This document shows positions 33,893-43,430 of a stretch of DNA of 64,000 nt, piece by piece. The notes under the pieces were generated by a model. It was given only the letters and a program-made list of their open reading frames with translations. It ran no database searches and had not been told where the DNA came from. Each line of letters starts with the position of its first letter. Position 1 is the first letter of the stretch. This stretch comes from Ruegeria lacuscaerulensis (GTDB lineage: Bacteria > Pseudomonadota > Alphaproteobacteria > Rhodobacterales > Rhodobacteraceae): the NCBI RefSeq assembly GCF_013031245.1, contig NZ_WPZL01000022.1, forward strand, positions 1-64,000, in the 5' to 3' direction. The position numbers and the translations under genes are program-made.

Positions 33893-34699
33893 GTGAACGG
33901 AATTGCAACGCAAACTATGTCAAAATCTCCCGCGGACATGGTCTCGCTGAACGGTCGAATTGCCCTGGTAACTGGTGCGGGCTCAGGGATTGGGCGGGCC
34001 GGGGCGCTCGCAATGGCGCGGTGTGGCGCACATGTTGTCGTGTCAGATCGTGATGGAGATTTGGCCGCGGCTGTTCAGAACGAGATCGTGGCCAAAGGCT
34101 TCCATGGCTCGTCACGCCAGCTGGATGTCGGCGAGGACGCGGCGTTGGAAGCAGCGGTTCTTGAAACGGCGGAAGAACATGGCCGCCTTGATATTCTTCA
34201 TTCCCATGCAGGAATTCAAGTCGAAGGGTCGCTCGAAGAGGTTGCCCCGGAGGGGATGGATGCGAGCTGGGCAATAAATGTACGGGCCCATTTCATTGCT
34301 GCCCGAGCCGCAATTCAACCTATGAAACGACAGGGCGGCGGCAGCATTATTATCACAGCATCCAATTCTGGCATCCAATATGATCGAGGCATGATTGCTT
34401 ATGCGACGACAAAGCACGCGGTTGTTGCGATGACGCGACAGATGGCGGCTGACTATGCCAATCTCAACATCCGTTTCAACTCTCTTTGCCCGGGCTTTGT
34501 GGACACACCGTTCAATGCCGGCTTCGAGGTTCAGATGGGAGGGCGAGGTGCGTTGGAACAGTATGTTAAGGACAACATTCCAATGGGTCGGTGGGCGACA
34601 TGTAGTGAAATCTCAGATGCTATTGTATTTCTTGCCTCCGATATGTCTTCGTTCATGACGGGTCATGCGCTGGTCGTAGATGGCGGGGAATGCATCTAG
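33893..34699 (+). CDS. Short-chain dehydrogenase/reductase
   Basis: An SDR of 268 residues from the GTG at 33893 (an ATG at 33917 would give 260). The cofactor motif TGAGSGIGRAG is at about 27-37 and an acidic SDRDG after strand 2 favours NAD. The catalytic set is Ser in IITASNSG, Tyr and Lys in YATTK; the usual NNAG is SHAG. The end MTGHALVVDGGECI is typical. It lies 93 bases before the diol dehydratase gene and is a candidate for oxidising the polyol or reducing the aldehyde made by the dehydratase. Confidence 0.85.
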   Translation: MNGIATQTMSKSPADMVSLNGRIALVTGAGSGIGRAGALAMARCGAHVVVSDRDGDLAAAVQNEIVAKGFHGSSRQLDVGEDAALEAAVLETAEEHGRLDILHSHAGIQVEGSLEEVAPEGMDASWAINVRAHFIAARAAIQPMKRQGGGSIIITASNSGIQYDRGMIAYATTKHAVVAMTRQMAADYANLNIRFNSLCPGFVDTPFNAGFEVQMGGRGALEQYVKDNIPMGRWATCSEISDAIVFLASDMSSFMTGHALVVDGGECI

Positions 34700-34792
34700 T
34701 TCTGAAATCAAACGCGTAACAGTAGCGCAATTCGCCAGAATACATCGGCCGCGCTGCTCAATCGGAGCGGCATTGCAACAAGGAGATAAGCC

Positions 34793-37057
34793 ATGGCCAA
34801 CACCTCTGACACCAATCGCTGGCGGCGCTTTTCCGATTGGGACGATAGAATGCTCCGCCTTGATCTCTTCGCAGAAGAAGAGCCCGAGGCTGGGTTTTCG
34901 GTTTTCAAAAGCCCTTATGATCCCACGCCTGCCGTTACGATCAAAGGCGGACGTGTTGTCAGTCTGGATGGCAAGTCTGAAAAGGACTTCGACATTCTGG
35001 ACGAATTTATCGCACGCCATCATTTGGATCCGGACCTGGTTGAAGAGGCCATGGCCATTGATGATGGTGAAATTGCTAGGATGCTGGTGGATATCAATGT
35101 TCCCAGAGAAAAGCTGGAGCGGCTGGCGCGCGGCATGACACCGGCAAAACTTGCCAACGTTGTCGCGCATCTTTCGTCGCTTGAGGTCGCGTTTGCATAT
35201 TCAAAAATGCGACAGCGTAAGACCCCAGGCAATCAGGCGCATGTCACTAATGCCAAGGACGATCCGCTGCAATTGGCCGCGGACGCGGCAACTGCTGCGG
35301 AATTGGGTTTTGACGAACTCGAGACAACGATGCGCGTTTCTTCGAATTCTTGGGCCAACGCGCTTGCTTGTACGGTCGGAGCCGCCGTCGGTCGCGGAGA
35401 CGCCCTGTTTCAGTGCTCTATTGAAGAGGCGGAAGAATTGCAGATCGGAATGGCCGGCCTGGCAACCTATGCAGAGACCATTTCTGTATACGGAACAGAA
35501 AATGCTTTTATTGATGGTGACGACACGCCTTGGTCCAAAGCGTTCCTCACGGCGGCTTACGCGTCGCGCGGAATTAAGGCGCGATGCACGTCGGGGGCGG
35601 GTGCCGAGCTTCTTATGGGGTTTCACGAAAAGAAGTCTGTACTCTATCTCGAAGCCCGGTGCCTTTGCGTGCAGCGCGCAATGGGCATTCAGGGCACGCA
35701 AAATGGCGGCGTGGATGGCGCGGCTTTGACCGCATCGATGCCGGGCGGGGTCAGAGAACTTATGGCCGAGAACCTGATCGCTGTTTGGCTTGGTTTGGAA
35801 TGTGCATCTGGCAACGATGCCCGCACCAGTGAATCTGAAATACGTGTTGGCGCCAAGATCACGCCACTTCTGCTGGCAGGTTCCGACCTGATCACCAGTG
35901 GGCAGGGATCGATCAATAAATACGACAACACATTTAATGCCTCTTTATTCAACGGTGAAGAGATCGAGGAATACCTGACGCTGCAACGAGACTTCGAAGT
36001 CGATGGCGGATTGACACCACTTGACGAAGAGCGCGCACTTGGAGTGCGAATTCGCGCTGTAGAGGCTTTGACTGCGGTGTTCGAAGAGCTCGGTCTGGCC
36101 GATGTTACAACATCAATGATTCAATCTGTGGTCTTTGCCTCGGGCTCAGATGACACGGAAAGTTTCACTGCCGGTGAGGTCACTCCGATTAGCGAAGCCA
36201 TCAAGAGCCGGAAAATCACTGCCGTGGACGTTGTTCGCGCCCTGGCCAAACGTGGCTTCCGCGAGGAGGCCGAGAACCTCCTTTTCATGCTGAAGCAGCG
36301 CGTGACCGGCGACTACCTGCAAACCTCTGCGATCTTCCGCGGTGGCAAGATCATCAGCGCACTGAATGACCCCAACGATTATAGCGGCCCGGCAAGCGGC
36401 TATCGTATGGACGAAAAACGCTGGGCAGATGTAAAATCCGTCCGGGGAACCCTGACGAAGGAAAGCGTTCTTGCAACGGAAGCTCTGGGAAAGGAGAAAT
36501 TCCCGGATTGGCTTTTTGACGCGGGAACCGCGGAGCCCGGTGAGGACCGACATGAGGTTGTCATTGGCGTCAGTCCGGCTTTCGGGACAGAGATGCACAG
36601 AACGTCTGCGGGCCATGGCCTGCCCGATGTTGTCAACGCTATTGTATCGGGCATTGAAGACGCTGGCGGCAATGCAAGGCTGGTGCGGATCATGCATACG
36701 GCCGATACATCTTTTGTTGGTTTATCGGCGGCTAAGCTGTCTGGTTCAGGGATTGGCATTGGCATTCAATCGAAAGGCACCGCCGTCCTGCACCGTTCCG
36801 ATCGCTTGCCGCATTTGAACCTTGAGTTGTTTTCGAACGCGCCGTTGGTTCTGCTCGATCATTACAAGCTACTTGGCAGGAATGCGGCCCGCCACACCTT
36901 CGGAGAGGCACCGGAGCCGGTTGTTGTCCCCTTCCGGGGCGAGGCACTCTCGGCCCGTTTCCATGCGCGTGTTGCTATCCTCTTCGCATTGGAAACTGAG
37001 ATGACCGACCCCAAGGCAAAACCCATTCAACTCACGTTATCGCCCAAAGGAGCGTAG
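34793..37057 (+). CDS. pduCD: B12-dependent diol/glycerol dehydratase, fused large and medium subunits
   Basis: A 754-residue fusion. Residues 1 to about 560 match the large subunit (PduC/DhaB): the substrate-site His150 in AHVTNAKDDPLQ and Glu177 in FDELETT, then LFQCSIEEAEELQIGM, ISVYGTENAFIDGDDTPWSK, and a stretch ending LYLEARCLCVQRAMG with QGTQNG. Residues from about 585 match the medium subunit (PduD): HEVVIGVSPAFG, SGSGIGIGIQSKGTAVLHR, LNLELFSNAPL and YKLLGRNAARHTFGE. The enzyme removes water from glycerol or 1,2-diols by an adenosylcobalamin radical. The small subunit follows five bases later. No reactivating factor, microcompartment gene or cobalamin gene is nearby. The start at 34793 has AAGGAG upstream. 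Confidence 0.92.
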   Translation: MANTSDTNRWRRFSDWDDRMLRLDLFAEEEPEAGFSVFKSPYDPTPAVTIKGGRVVSLDGKSEKDFDILDEFIARHHLDPDLVEEAMAIDDGEIARMLVDINVPREKLERLARGMTPAKLANVVAHLSSLEVAFAYSKMRQRKTPGNQAHVTNAKDDPLQLAADAATAAELGFDELETTMRVSSNSWANALACTVGAAVGRGDALFQCSIEEAEELQIGMAGLATYAETISVYGTENAFIDGDDTPWSKAFLTAAYASRGIKARCTSGAGAELLMGFHEKKSVLYLEARCLCVQRAMGIQGTQNGGVDGAALTASMPGGVRELMAENLIAVWLGLECASGNDARTSESEIRVGAKITPLLLAGSDLITSGQGSINKYDNTFNASLFNGEEIEEYLTLQRDFEVDGGLTPLDEERALGVRIRAVEALTAVFEELGLADVTTSMIQSVVFASGSDDTESFTAGEVTPISEAIKSRKITAVDVVRALAKRGFREEAENLLFMLKQRVTGDYLQTSAIFRGGKIISALNDPNDYSGPASGYRMDEKRWADVKSVRGTLTKESVLATEALGKEKFPDWLFDAGTAEPGEDRHEVVIGVSPAFGTEMHRTSAGHGLPDVVNAIVSGIEDAGGNARLVRIMHTADTSFVGLSAAKLSGSGIGIGIQSKGTAVLHRSDRLPHLNLELFSNAPLVLLDHYKLLGRNAARHTFGEAPEPVVVPFRGEALSARFHARVAILFALETEMTDPKAKPIQLTLSPKGA

Positions 37058-37061
37058 TGCC

Positions 37062-37475
37062 ATGTCGGTTAAAGACCTTTACCCACTTGCCGAGAACGCG
37101 CCTGATCGGGTCAAAACACCAACCGGCAAACTTCTGTCAGACATCACGCTGGATGCAGTTCTGGCTGGGGAGGTGACAGCGGCTGACCTCGCAATCACTC
37201 CTGAAGCTCTGCATTTGCAGGCAGAAATAGCACTTGCCGGGGGCCGCCGCACCCTTGCCGAGAATTTTCACCGTGCGGCCGAACTCGTTGCGATCCCTCA
37301 AGACGTTATCATGGAAACCTATGAAATGCTGCGTCCGGGACGGGCCGATTTGGAAATGCTTCACGCGCAGGCCGATGTTCTCCGGTCCATCTATAAGGCA
37401 GAGCTTTTGGCGAAGTTCATTGAAGAAGCCGCAACGGTTTATGAACGTCGTGGAATTTTCGAAAAAAGATACTGA
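37062..37475 (+). CDS. pduE: Diol/glycerol dehydratase small subunit
   Basis: A 137-residue small subunit of the B12-dependent diol dehydratase. It starts MSVKDLYPLAENAPDRVKTP, the family form YPLA-PE, followed by GKLLSDITLDAVLAGEVTAADLAI, LHLQAEIALAGGRRTLAENF and the C-terminal YEMLRPGRADLEML and AATVYERRGIFEKRY. The reading is complete at normal length. It is adjacent to the fused subunit and forms with it the alpha-beta-gamma enzyme. The 286 bases after it hold nothing I recognise. Confidence 0.92.
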   Translation: MSVKDLYPLAENAPDRVKTPTGKLLSDITLDAVLAGEVTAADLAITPEALHLQAEIALAGGRRTLAENFHRAAELVAIPQDVIMETYEMLRPGRADLEMLHAQADVLRSIYKAELLAKFIEEAATVYERRGIFEKRY

Positions 37476-37761
37476 TTTGAGTACGTGTCGATAGCGGTTC
37501 GGCTATGAGACGACCCAGCGAATTCAGAGACCGGCTTGGCTAACTTGGCAATATAGCTAATCCGTGCATTGCGGTACGCGCAATTTTAGCGAATTTCAAA
37601 AAGTGCTTCGGCGGCATTGTGCTGCATGCGCACGCAGCGCGCCGCTCCGCGGCACTGCCGAAAAACTAACGAATGGAGGCCGCTCATTGGCGTTCGGGCC
37701 ACTTTGGTTTCGCCAGCCACTGTCGTCTGTTCTGCCCTTATGGATCATGCTCTACAGCTGC

Positions 37762-38484
37762 TCATAACTTGGAAAGCCCCTGTTTAAGCTGCTCCGTGAA
37801 GCCCGAAGTTTCCATATAATTCCGCAGGCGCTGGTTATATCCTCCGGGTGTGTTCAGTGCCCGGATCAGGTGCTGGCAATCCGGAGTGGCTTGCAGGCTA
37901 GAGCCGACCAGAGCACGTAAAAACGCTTCGCCCTGCGCAGCATCTTTAACATTTTCTCCCAGCCATTCTCCGGCTTTCTGCACCATGACGGTTGCCGGTG
38001 AAAGCACAGCCTGAGCGGCGAGATAGGCGGCAAGTTCACTTTGATCCGCTAGTTGGAAGATAGAATTGCGAGCCCCAAAAAGCGCATTGGCGATTGCAGC
38101 ATCGCCCAGTATCAAGATCGGAGATCCGCCTGTGGCGATTCCAGGAAAAGGGATCATATTTGCGACAGCAGTCGCCGGCGCAACCATTTCTCGCAAATCT
38201 GAGAGCGTCGGGCCGGACATGAGTGATATGATCTTTTGGTCTGGCCTGAATGTCAGGGAAGAGAGAACGGGCCTTGCTTGTTCAGCCACCAGACCCAGGA
38301 ACACGATGTCACTCGCATCAAGGACCTCTTGATTGTCAGCAACAGTCACATTTTCATAATTTCCAGCGAGCCGGGAGGAGTGCGCCTCTCCGCGGTGTGA
38401 AACGGTGATTTGGTGGCCGTCCTCAGCAATCCCATCGACAACGGCGGCGGCTATGGTACCTGTTCCAACAATTCCGATTCTCAT
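37762..38484 (-). CDS. ProC-like NAD(P)-dependent imine reductase
   Basis: A protein of about 240 residues in the pyrroline-5-carboxylate reductase family. The Rossmann start MRIGIVGTGTIAAAVVDG follows GGAGG; a GTG four codons upstream is an alternative start. Later motifs are SDIVFLGLVAEQARPVLSSL, MIPFPGIATGGSP and LFGARNSIFQLAD. The proline pathway motifs of the C-terminal dimer domain are only partly there, so an imine or an amino-acid derivative other than pyrroline-5-carboxylate is likely. It lies 124 bases after the aldolase-like gene on the same strand and may be the last member of the Sox operon. Confidence 0.7.
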   Translation of the reverse strand: MRIGIVGTGTIAAAVVDGIAEDGHQITVSHRGEAHSSRLAGNYENVTVADNQEVLDASDIVFLGLVAEQARPVLSSLTFRPDQKIISLMSGPTLSDLREMVAPATAVANMIPFPGIATGGSPILILGDAAIANALFGARNSIFQLADQSELAAYLAAQAVLSPATVMVQKAGEWLGENVKDAAQGEAFLRALVGSSLQATPDCQHLIRALNTPGGYNQRLRNYMETSGFTEQLKQGLSKL

Positions 38485-38607
38485 GGTAGAACTCACTCTC
38501 CTCCAGTTTGTTGCATTGACAAAATTCTAAAAGTCTACGCTCAAAGCATTTGTTATCTCCCGGCATCAAATCTGCAGCGGTGCGTGAAAAAGCCTCGGAT
38601 AAGCGCC

Positions 38608-39663
38608 CTAATTGCAGTTTTTCGAAAAATTACGACAGGTATGTTCAAAAATTTCCAAGTGGGATTCCTCATCCGCATAGGACATCACCATGCGCACTCC
38701 ATTGCCTTGCCCGTCACAAACCCAGGGACGCAGGGACAATCCTACCTTTACTAGCGCTGCCTCTAGCGCAAGCGGCAACTGAACAAAGACTTCGTTGATA
38801 TGCACCGGATGGACAACTTCGACCCCTGGGCAGGCGTGCAAGGCAGCGAGGATACGTGTGGCATTGCCATTGGCGCGGGCCGCATTTGTCCGCCACAGAT
38901 CATCCTCCAAATGGGCAAGGAGCTGGGCGGACATGTAGCGCATCTTCGACGAAAGGTGCCCTGCTCGTTTATGCATGAAGCGCAGCGCCGCGCCGATGGC
39001 CGGATCAAATGTGATCACGGCTTCAGCGTTCATCGTGCCATTTTTGGTGGTGCCGTAGGTCAGCAGATCAACACCCGCCTTCCAAGTCATTTCCGCAGGG
39101 GAACAGCCCAGGTGGACGAGCGCATTGGAAAACCGCGCCCCATCCAGATGGGTCTTCATGCCCGTACCGTGAGCGATGGCATTCAGTTCAGCTAATTCCT
39201 CCAACCCATAGGTGACACCGCATTCGGTGGCCTGGGTCAGACAAAGCGCGCTGGCCTGCATATGATGGGCGTTGCCAATGCCATGATCGGAAAGCGCCTG
39301 ACGCAAGGCCTGTGGCGTGATCTTATTGTGCGCCCCGCTCAGTAAAGTCATGCGCCCACCACCAGAATAAAACTCCGGCGCGCCACATTCGGTGGTGACC
39401 ACATGAGCCAGGCGGTGGCAAAAGATAGTGCCATAGGGTGGCGTGATCGCGCCCAGAGCCAAACCGTTGCCTGCTGTACCCGTGGGCACGGGAAAGACAA
39501 AGGCTTCACGCTCGAAGAACTCGGAAAATGCCGGGTTCAAACGCTCGGTCCACTGATCCGCGCCATAAGCTGTCTCAACGCCAGTGTTGCAGGCGATCAA
39601 AGCCTGCATCACCTCGTCACAAACCGGTGCACCATTGTCCGAGTTAAACTGGTAGCTTGGCAT
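38608..39663 (-). CDS. ltaE: Threonine-aldolase-like PLP enzyme (beta-hydroxy amino acid lyase)
   Basis: A 351-residue fold-type I PLP enzyme of the low-specificity threonine aldolase family. From the ATG at 39663 it starts MPSYQFNSDNGAPVCDEVM, with FVFPVPTGTAGNGLAL near 70, the THLDGARFSNA region with the PLP-contacting Asp and Arg near 165, and the Schiff-base Lys in TYGTTKNGTMNAEA near 200. Such enzymes split beta-hydroxy amino acids to glycine and an aldehyde. It is one base away from soxG and in the same operon, so it can act on the glycine end of sarcosine breakdown or on a hydroxy amino acid precursor. Confidence 0.85.
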   Translation of the reverse strand: MPSYQFNSDNGAPVCDEVMQALIACNTGVETAYGADQWTERLNPAFSEFFEREAFVFPVPTGTAGNGLALGAITPPYGTIFCHRLAHVVTTECGAPEFYSGGGRMTLLSGAHNKITPQALRQALSDHGIGNAHHMQASALCLTQATECGVTYGLEELAELNAIAHGTGMKTHLDGARFSNALVHLGCSPAEMTWKAGVDLLTYGTTKNGTMNAEAVITFDPAIGAALRFMHKRAGHLSSKMRYMSAQLLAHLEDDLWRTNAARANGNATRILAALHACPGVEVVHPVHINEVFVQLPLALEAALVKVGLSLRPWVCDGQGNGVRMVMSYADEESHLEIFEHTCRNFSKNCN

Positions 39664-39664
39664 C

Positions 39665-40273
39665 TCAGACAAATCCTCCGCCAAATTCCGCCGCCGCATC
39701 TTGTAGGACATCCCACAGGTAATGGCCGGAAGCAAAATCGCTCAGCATATAAAGCCCGAACTCGCCGTTGCGATCCTGGCGCAGCAGGATGGCACCGAGC
39801 CGCGCAACTACGGTTTGCGCCACGTCCCCTTCCGCAAAGACGTCAGGCCGCAGATCCACACCACAAATCTTGGCCATCATCGACGGTACATCTGCGCCGG
39901 TGATCCACAGCCAACTATGGCTGTCTTCCCGAGGCAGCGGAAAGCCGATGCCCTGAGTGCCAGTGGACCGCGCCGTATCCCAGGCCTTCGTCAGATTTGC
40001 GCAGAAGGTGGAACGACCCTCTGGATCAGGCAGTGCCAGGTATTCCTGCCCGCCTAGCCAGGCGATGACTGTGCCATCGTCTTGAAAGGCGGCTTGGTTG
40101 GGGGCGTCTGGCACGGTGTCAACTTGAGATGCCAGCCAGTCGCGGGTGCCTCGGCCTTTGAAGCCGGTGCGCGGCAAGGCGGAAAGGTCGGTAATCTTCA
40201 CACCGCCGCTGACTGTCGGGCGAGTGTCGCGCAAACGATGAGCAAAGGGGCTTTGTGCGATTGGATTGTCCAT
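39665..40273 (-). CDS. soxG: Sarcosine oxidase gamma subunit
   Basis: A 202-residue gamma subunit of heterotetrameric sarcosine oxidase. From the ATG at 40273 it begins MDNPIAQSPFAHRLRD and shows ITDLSALPRTGFKGRGTRDW, AWLGGQEYLALPD and the C-terminal LYMLSDFASGHYLWDVLQDA. The length is normal. It stabilises the enzyme rather than catalysing. It is two bases behind soxA. Confidence 0.9.
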   Translation of the reverse strand: MDNPIAQSPFAHRLRDTRPTVSGGVKITDLSALPRTGFKGRGTRDWLASQVDTVPDAPNQAAFQDDGTVIAWLGGQEYLALPDPEGRSTFCANLTKAWDTARSTGTQGIGFPLPREDSHSWLWITGADVPSMMAKICGVDLRPDVFAEGDVAQTVVARLGAILLRQDRNGEFGLYMLSDFASGHYLWDVLQDAAAEFGGGFV

Positions 40274-40275
40274 GA

Positions 40276-43143
40276 TCACATCTCCTGCCGCTTGTTGTCG
40301 GGGTCGTAGAAATGGGGGGAGCAAACGGTTGCCTGATGCAGGCTTCCGTCACTGGCACGCAAGGTGATCTTCGCACCGGTCTCGCTGTCAGAGCGGGCCG
40401 CATAGGCCAGACCAATGACCTTGCCCACCGAAGGCGACTGACAGATCGACGTCACAAAGCCCGCGATCTCACCATTTTTGATCACCAGATTGCTTTCTTC
40501 CAATCCAGCCGTAGGCATCTCATCCAGGGAGAAGCCGACCAATTTACGATCCCTAAGCGTCTTGTTGCGCAATTCCAGACTGCGTTTGCCGACGAAGAAT
40601 GGTTTCTTATTGGCCACCGCCCAGATCATGTCCAGCTCTTCCGGCGTGGTCATACCGTCGGTGTCCTGGCCAACAATCACATGGCCCTTTTCCAGTCGCA
40701 TGACGCGCTGTGCTTCCAGCCCGAAGGGGCGAATGCCAAACTCGGCACCCGCTTCAGCAATAGCATCCCAAAGCGCCCCGCCATAACGCGCGGGCACATG
40801 GATTTCGTAGCCCAACTCACCAATGAAACCGACCCGGAAAGCCCGAGCGGGAATGCCTGCCACATGCCCCTCGCGATAAGCGAGATACGGGAAATCCTCA
40901 GCGCCAGTGGCGATATCATCTGTCAGCTTGTTAAGCACCGTACGGGCATTTGGTCCGGCAAGGTTCACGCCGGCATAGGCTGCGGTCACATTGGCAATAT
41001 CCACGTCCAACCGCCATTGGGCGTTCCACCACAGCATATTACGGTAGATATTGTCGACGCCGGTGGTGGTTGCGGTGATGTAGAAGTAATCCTCGGCAAT
41101 GCGGCAAGCCACACCGTCGTCAATCACTGTACCCGCCTCATTGGTCATCAGCAGGTAACGTGTTTTGCCGATGGGCAGTTTGGCATAGGCAAATGTGTAC
41201 ATCCGATTGAGGAATTCTGCCGCATCAGGACCGCGCACATCCAACCCACCAAGCGTTGAAACATCGATCATACCGACGTTGGTGCGCGCATTACTGACTT
41301 CGAGCGCAATGGTCTTCTTAGCATTGCCCCGCCCATAATAAGCCGGACGTTGCCAATTCCCTGCCAGCAACCATTCTGCTCCGGCTGACTCATGCCGGGA
41401 ATGCATCGGCGTGCGGCGCATCGGCGTGAACTTACGTCCCGCCAGCGTGGCAATCTTTTCCGTTGTAAAAGGTGGTCGCGCGGTGGTGACCCCCACTTCC
41501 GCAACAGTGCGGTCGGAGTGTTTGGCGACCAGGCGTGCGGTCGGCAGCGCCGCGTGCCGACCTTGGCTAGGCCCCATGCCAACGGTGGAGAAGCGTTTAA
41601 CCAATTCCAGTTCGCGGTAGCCCTCGGCAACCGCATTCTTGATGTCCTTGATTTGCAGATCTTCGTCGAAATCCACAAAATCCTTGCCTTTAGGATGTGG
41701 GAAAATCGGCCAGGGGTAATTGGGCGAAGTGGCGCATTTGTCTGGCGCTTCCGGGGCATCAGCCTCCGACAGCCGGGCCGCAGCCCGCGCACCCATGGCC
41801 GTGCCATGAGCTACACAGCGCTCCAGCGCGTATCGGCCATCCATTGATCCAGCGAGACCAACGTCGGCGTTGTGCCCAGTGATCGAGAACATGGCCGTTT
41901 TATCGTCATACCCAACTTTGCCGCCAGCTTGCACAGCGAGCTGATAGGTTGGTGTGTAGCCCACCGACATGCAGACCAGATCGCACGGTAGCATCCGCTG
42001 CTTACCAGTCGCTGCACCCGCGTCGTCCAATTCGGCAATGGAGACGCCCCGCACATGCTTGTGGCCTGGCCCGGGCAAGGCCTCATAGATGCAGCAGCCA
42101 TCGTGGATGGTAAGCCCCACTGTCTGAACCTGTGCCCGCAATGGCCCTTCCGCCTCCTTGCGCAGTTCGCAGACAGTGACGGAAACACCTGCATCCACCA
42201 AGTCAAGAGCCACACCATAGGCGTCATCGTTGCCCGCCAGAACAACTGCCGTCTGCCCCGGTGTGACACCGTAAGATTTTATCAAACGCTGCGCAGCGGA
42301 ACCCTGCATAATCCCAGGCAGATCGTTGTTGCGGAATTGCGCGGGTTGTTCGATCAGTCCTGTGGCAAGCACCAACTGACGCGCCCGGATTTTGTGCAAT
42401 CGGTTACCTTGGATCACCGCCAGCCAATTGTCGGCAAACCAGCCATTACAGACGGCGTCAGTCCAAGTCTCGATGTTTTCCATCGCCTCGACATGATCGA
42501 TCAGGTCTTGCAAATTCATGCCGCGTGCATAGGTCGCCGCGCCGCCCAGCTGTGGATTTTCATCAACCAGCAGAACAGACCCACCCAACTTGGCCGCCTC
42601 TAGCGCCGCAGCCAGACCAGAAGGACCGGCACCCACCACAACCACATCATACCAGCCATAAGCTTTGTCGTGATAACCGTCTTCGGGCGCATTGATATCC
42701 AAAGTGCCCAGACCCGCCTTGGCACGGATCAGCGGTTCCCAGATTTTCTCCCAGATGCCTTTAGGCTTATAAAAAGTGCGATAATAGAACCCCACAGGCA
42801 TGAAACGCCCCATACGGTTCATGAAGAAGTCGCGATCTTTCTCCAAGGAACCGTTGACGTTTTGAGCCTTGATCTCTAGCCCTTCAGAAATCGGGTGACG
42901 GTCGGCAAAAACGCTGACCTCATTGCCGATCTGCACCAATGTATTGGCGTCCTGACCGGCCATGGTCAGCACCCCGCGCGGGCGATGGTATTTGAAGCTG
43001 CGCGACAGAACCCATTGCCCATTGGCCGCCAGGGCCGAGGCAATGGTGTCGCCCTGAACACCGGAGTAGCGTTTTCCCTCAAAGAAAAAAGTGATCGGTT
43101 TCGTGCTGTCGATCAGCGCGCCGGTTCGAGTGATTTGAGTCAT
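40276..43143 (-). CDS. soxA: Sarcosine oxidase alpha subunit
   Basis: A 955-residue alpha subunit. The N-terminal part (about 1-110) is a ferredoxin-like domain with KRYSGVQGDTIASALAANG, followed by a dinucleotide-binding domain (VVVGAGPSGLAAALEAAKLG near 168-187) and a second Rossmann part (VVLAGNDDAYG). The C-terminal third (about 570-950) is a GCV_T folate-binding domain that takes the N-methyl carbon to form 5,10-methylene-THF. It starts ATG overlapping soxD by four bases. Its length is a little below the roughly 1000 of many family members but no domain is missing. Confidence 0.94.
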   Translation of the reverse strand: MTQITRTGALIDSTKPITFFFEGKRYSGVQGDTIASALAANGQWVLSRSFKYHRPRGVLTMAGQDANTLVQIGNEVSVFADRHPISEGLEIKAQNVNGSLEKDRDFFMNRMGRFMPVGFYYRTFYKPKGIWEKIWEPLIRAKAGLGTLDINAPEDGYHDKAYGWYDVVVVGAGPSGLAAALEAAKLGGSVLLVDENPQLGGAATYARGMNLQDLIDHVEAMENIETWTDAVCNGWFADNWLAVIQGNRLHKIRARQLVLATGLIEQPAQFRNNDLPGIMQGSAAQRLIKSYGVTPGQTAVVLAGNDDAYGVALDLVDAGVSVTVCELRKEAEGPLRAQVQTVGLTIHDGCCIYEALPGPGHKHVRGVSIAELDDAGAATGKQRMLPCDLVCMSVGYTPTYQLAVQAGGKVGYDDKTAMFSITGHNADVGLAGSMDGRYALERCVAHGTAMGARAAARLSEADAPEAPDKCATSPNYPWPIFPHPKGKDFVDFDEDLQIKDIKNAVAEGYRELELVKRFSTVGMGPSQGRHAALPTARLVAKHSDRTVAEVGVTTARPPFTTEKIATLAGRKFTPMRRTPMHSRHESAGAEWLLAGNWQRPAYYGRGNAKKTIALEVSNARTNVGMIDVSTLGGLDVRGPDAAEFLNRMYTFAYAKLPIGKTRYLLMTNEAGTVIDDGVACRIAEDYFYITATTTGVDNIYRNMLWWNAQWRLDVDIANVTAAYAGVNLAGPNARTVLNKLTDDIATGAEDFPYLAYREGHVAGIPARAFRVGFIGELGYEIHVPARYGGALWDAIAEAGAEFGIRPFGLEAQRVMRLEKGHVIVGQDTDGMTTPEELDMIWAVANKKPFFVGKRSLELRNKTLRDRKLVGFSLDEMPTAGLEESNLVIKNGEIAGFVTSICQSPSVGKVIGLAYAARSDSETGAKITLRASDGSLHQATVCSPHFYDPDNKRQEM

Positions 43144-43418
43144 GATCGGAGTTCCTCGGATGGGCGAAGGTCCTCGGATGGATAGGTTCGAAGGATTTCG
43201 TCTGTCACGGTGTTACGTTCGGCAATGAACCAGTAGTTAGTCGGCGTATGGCACCACCATTCGCGCACTACGCCAGCGGCGTTATTGGCGAGCCAGACGT
43301 ACTCGGCCCAATCCTTGTCGGAAGTCTTGTCCGGGTCGGGATGGTTGTGGAATTCGCCGTAACAAATGAATTCGGAAATGTTGCGGGGTCCGTTCAACGG
43401 ACAGTGCATGATTTTCAA
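43140..43418 (-). CDS. soxD: Sarcosine oxidase delta subunit
   Basis: A 92-residue delta subunit. The zinc-binding residues include Cys and His in MHCPLNGPRNISEF, CYGEFHNHPD and WWCHTPTNYWF. The tail carries a short repeated unit (PSEDLRPSEELR). It overlaps soxA by four bases and follows soxB by 12 bases. This order B-D-A-G is the standard sox operon order. Confidence 0.93.
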   Translation of the reverse strand: MKIMHCPLNGPRNISEFICYGEFHNHPDPDKTSDKDWAEYVWLANNAAGVVREWWCHTPTNYWFIAERNTVTDEILRTYPSEDLRPSEELRS

Positions 43419-43430
43419 TTGCGTTGTCCC

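Noticed and set aside
34793-37475. Bacterial microcompartment locus
   Set aside because: A diol dehydratase is present but there are no shell-protein genes, no encapsulation peptide-like N-terminus and no pdu aldehyde dehydrogenase.
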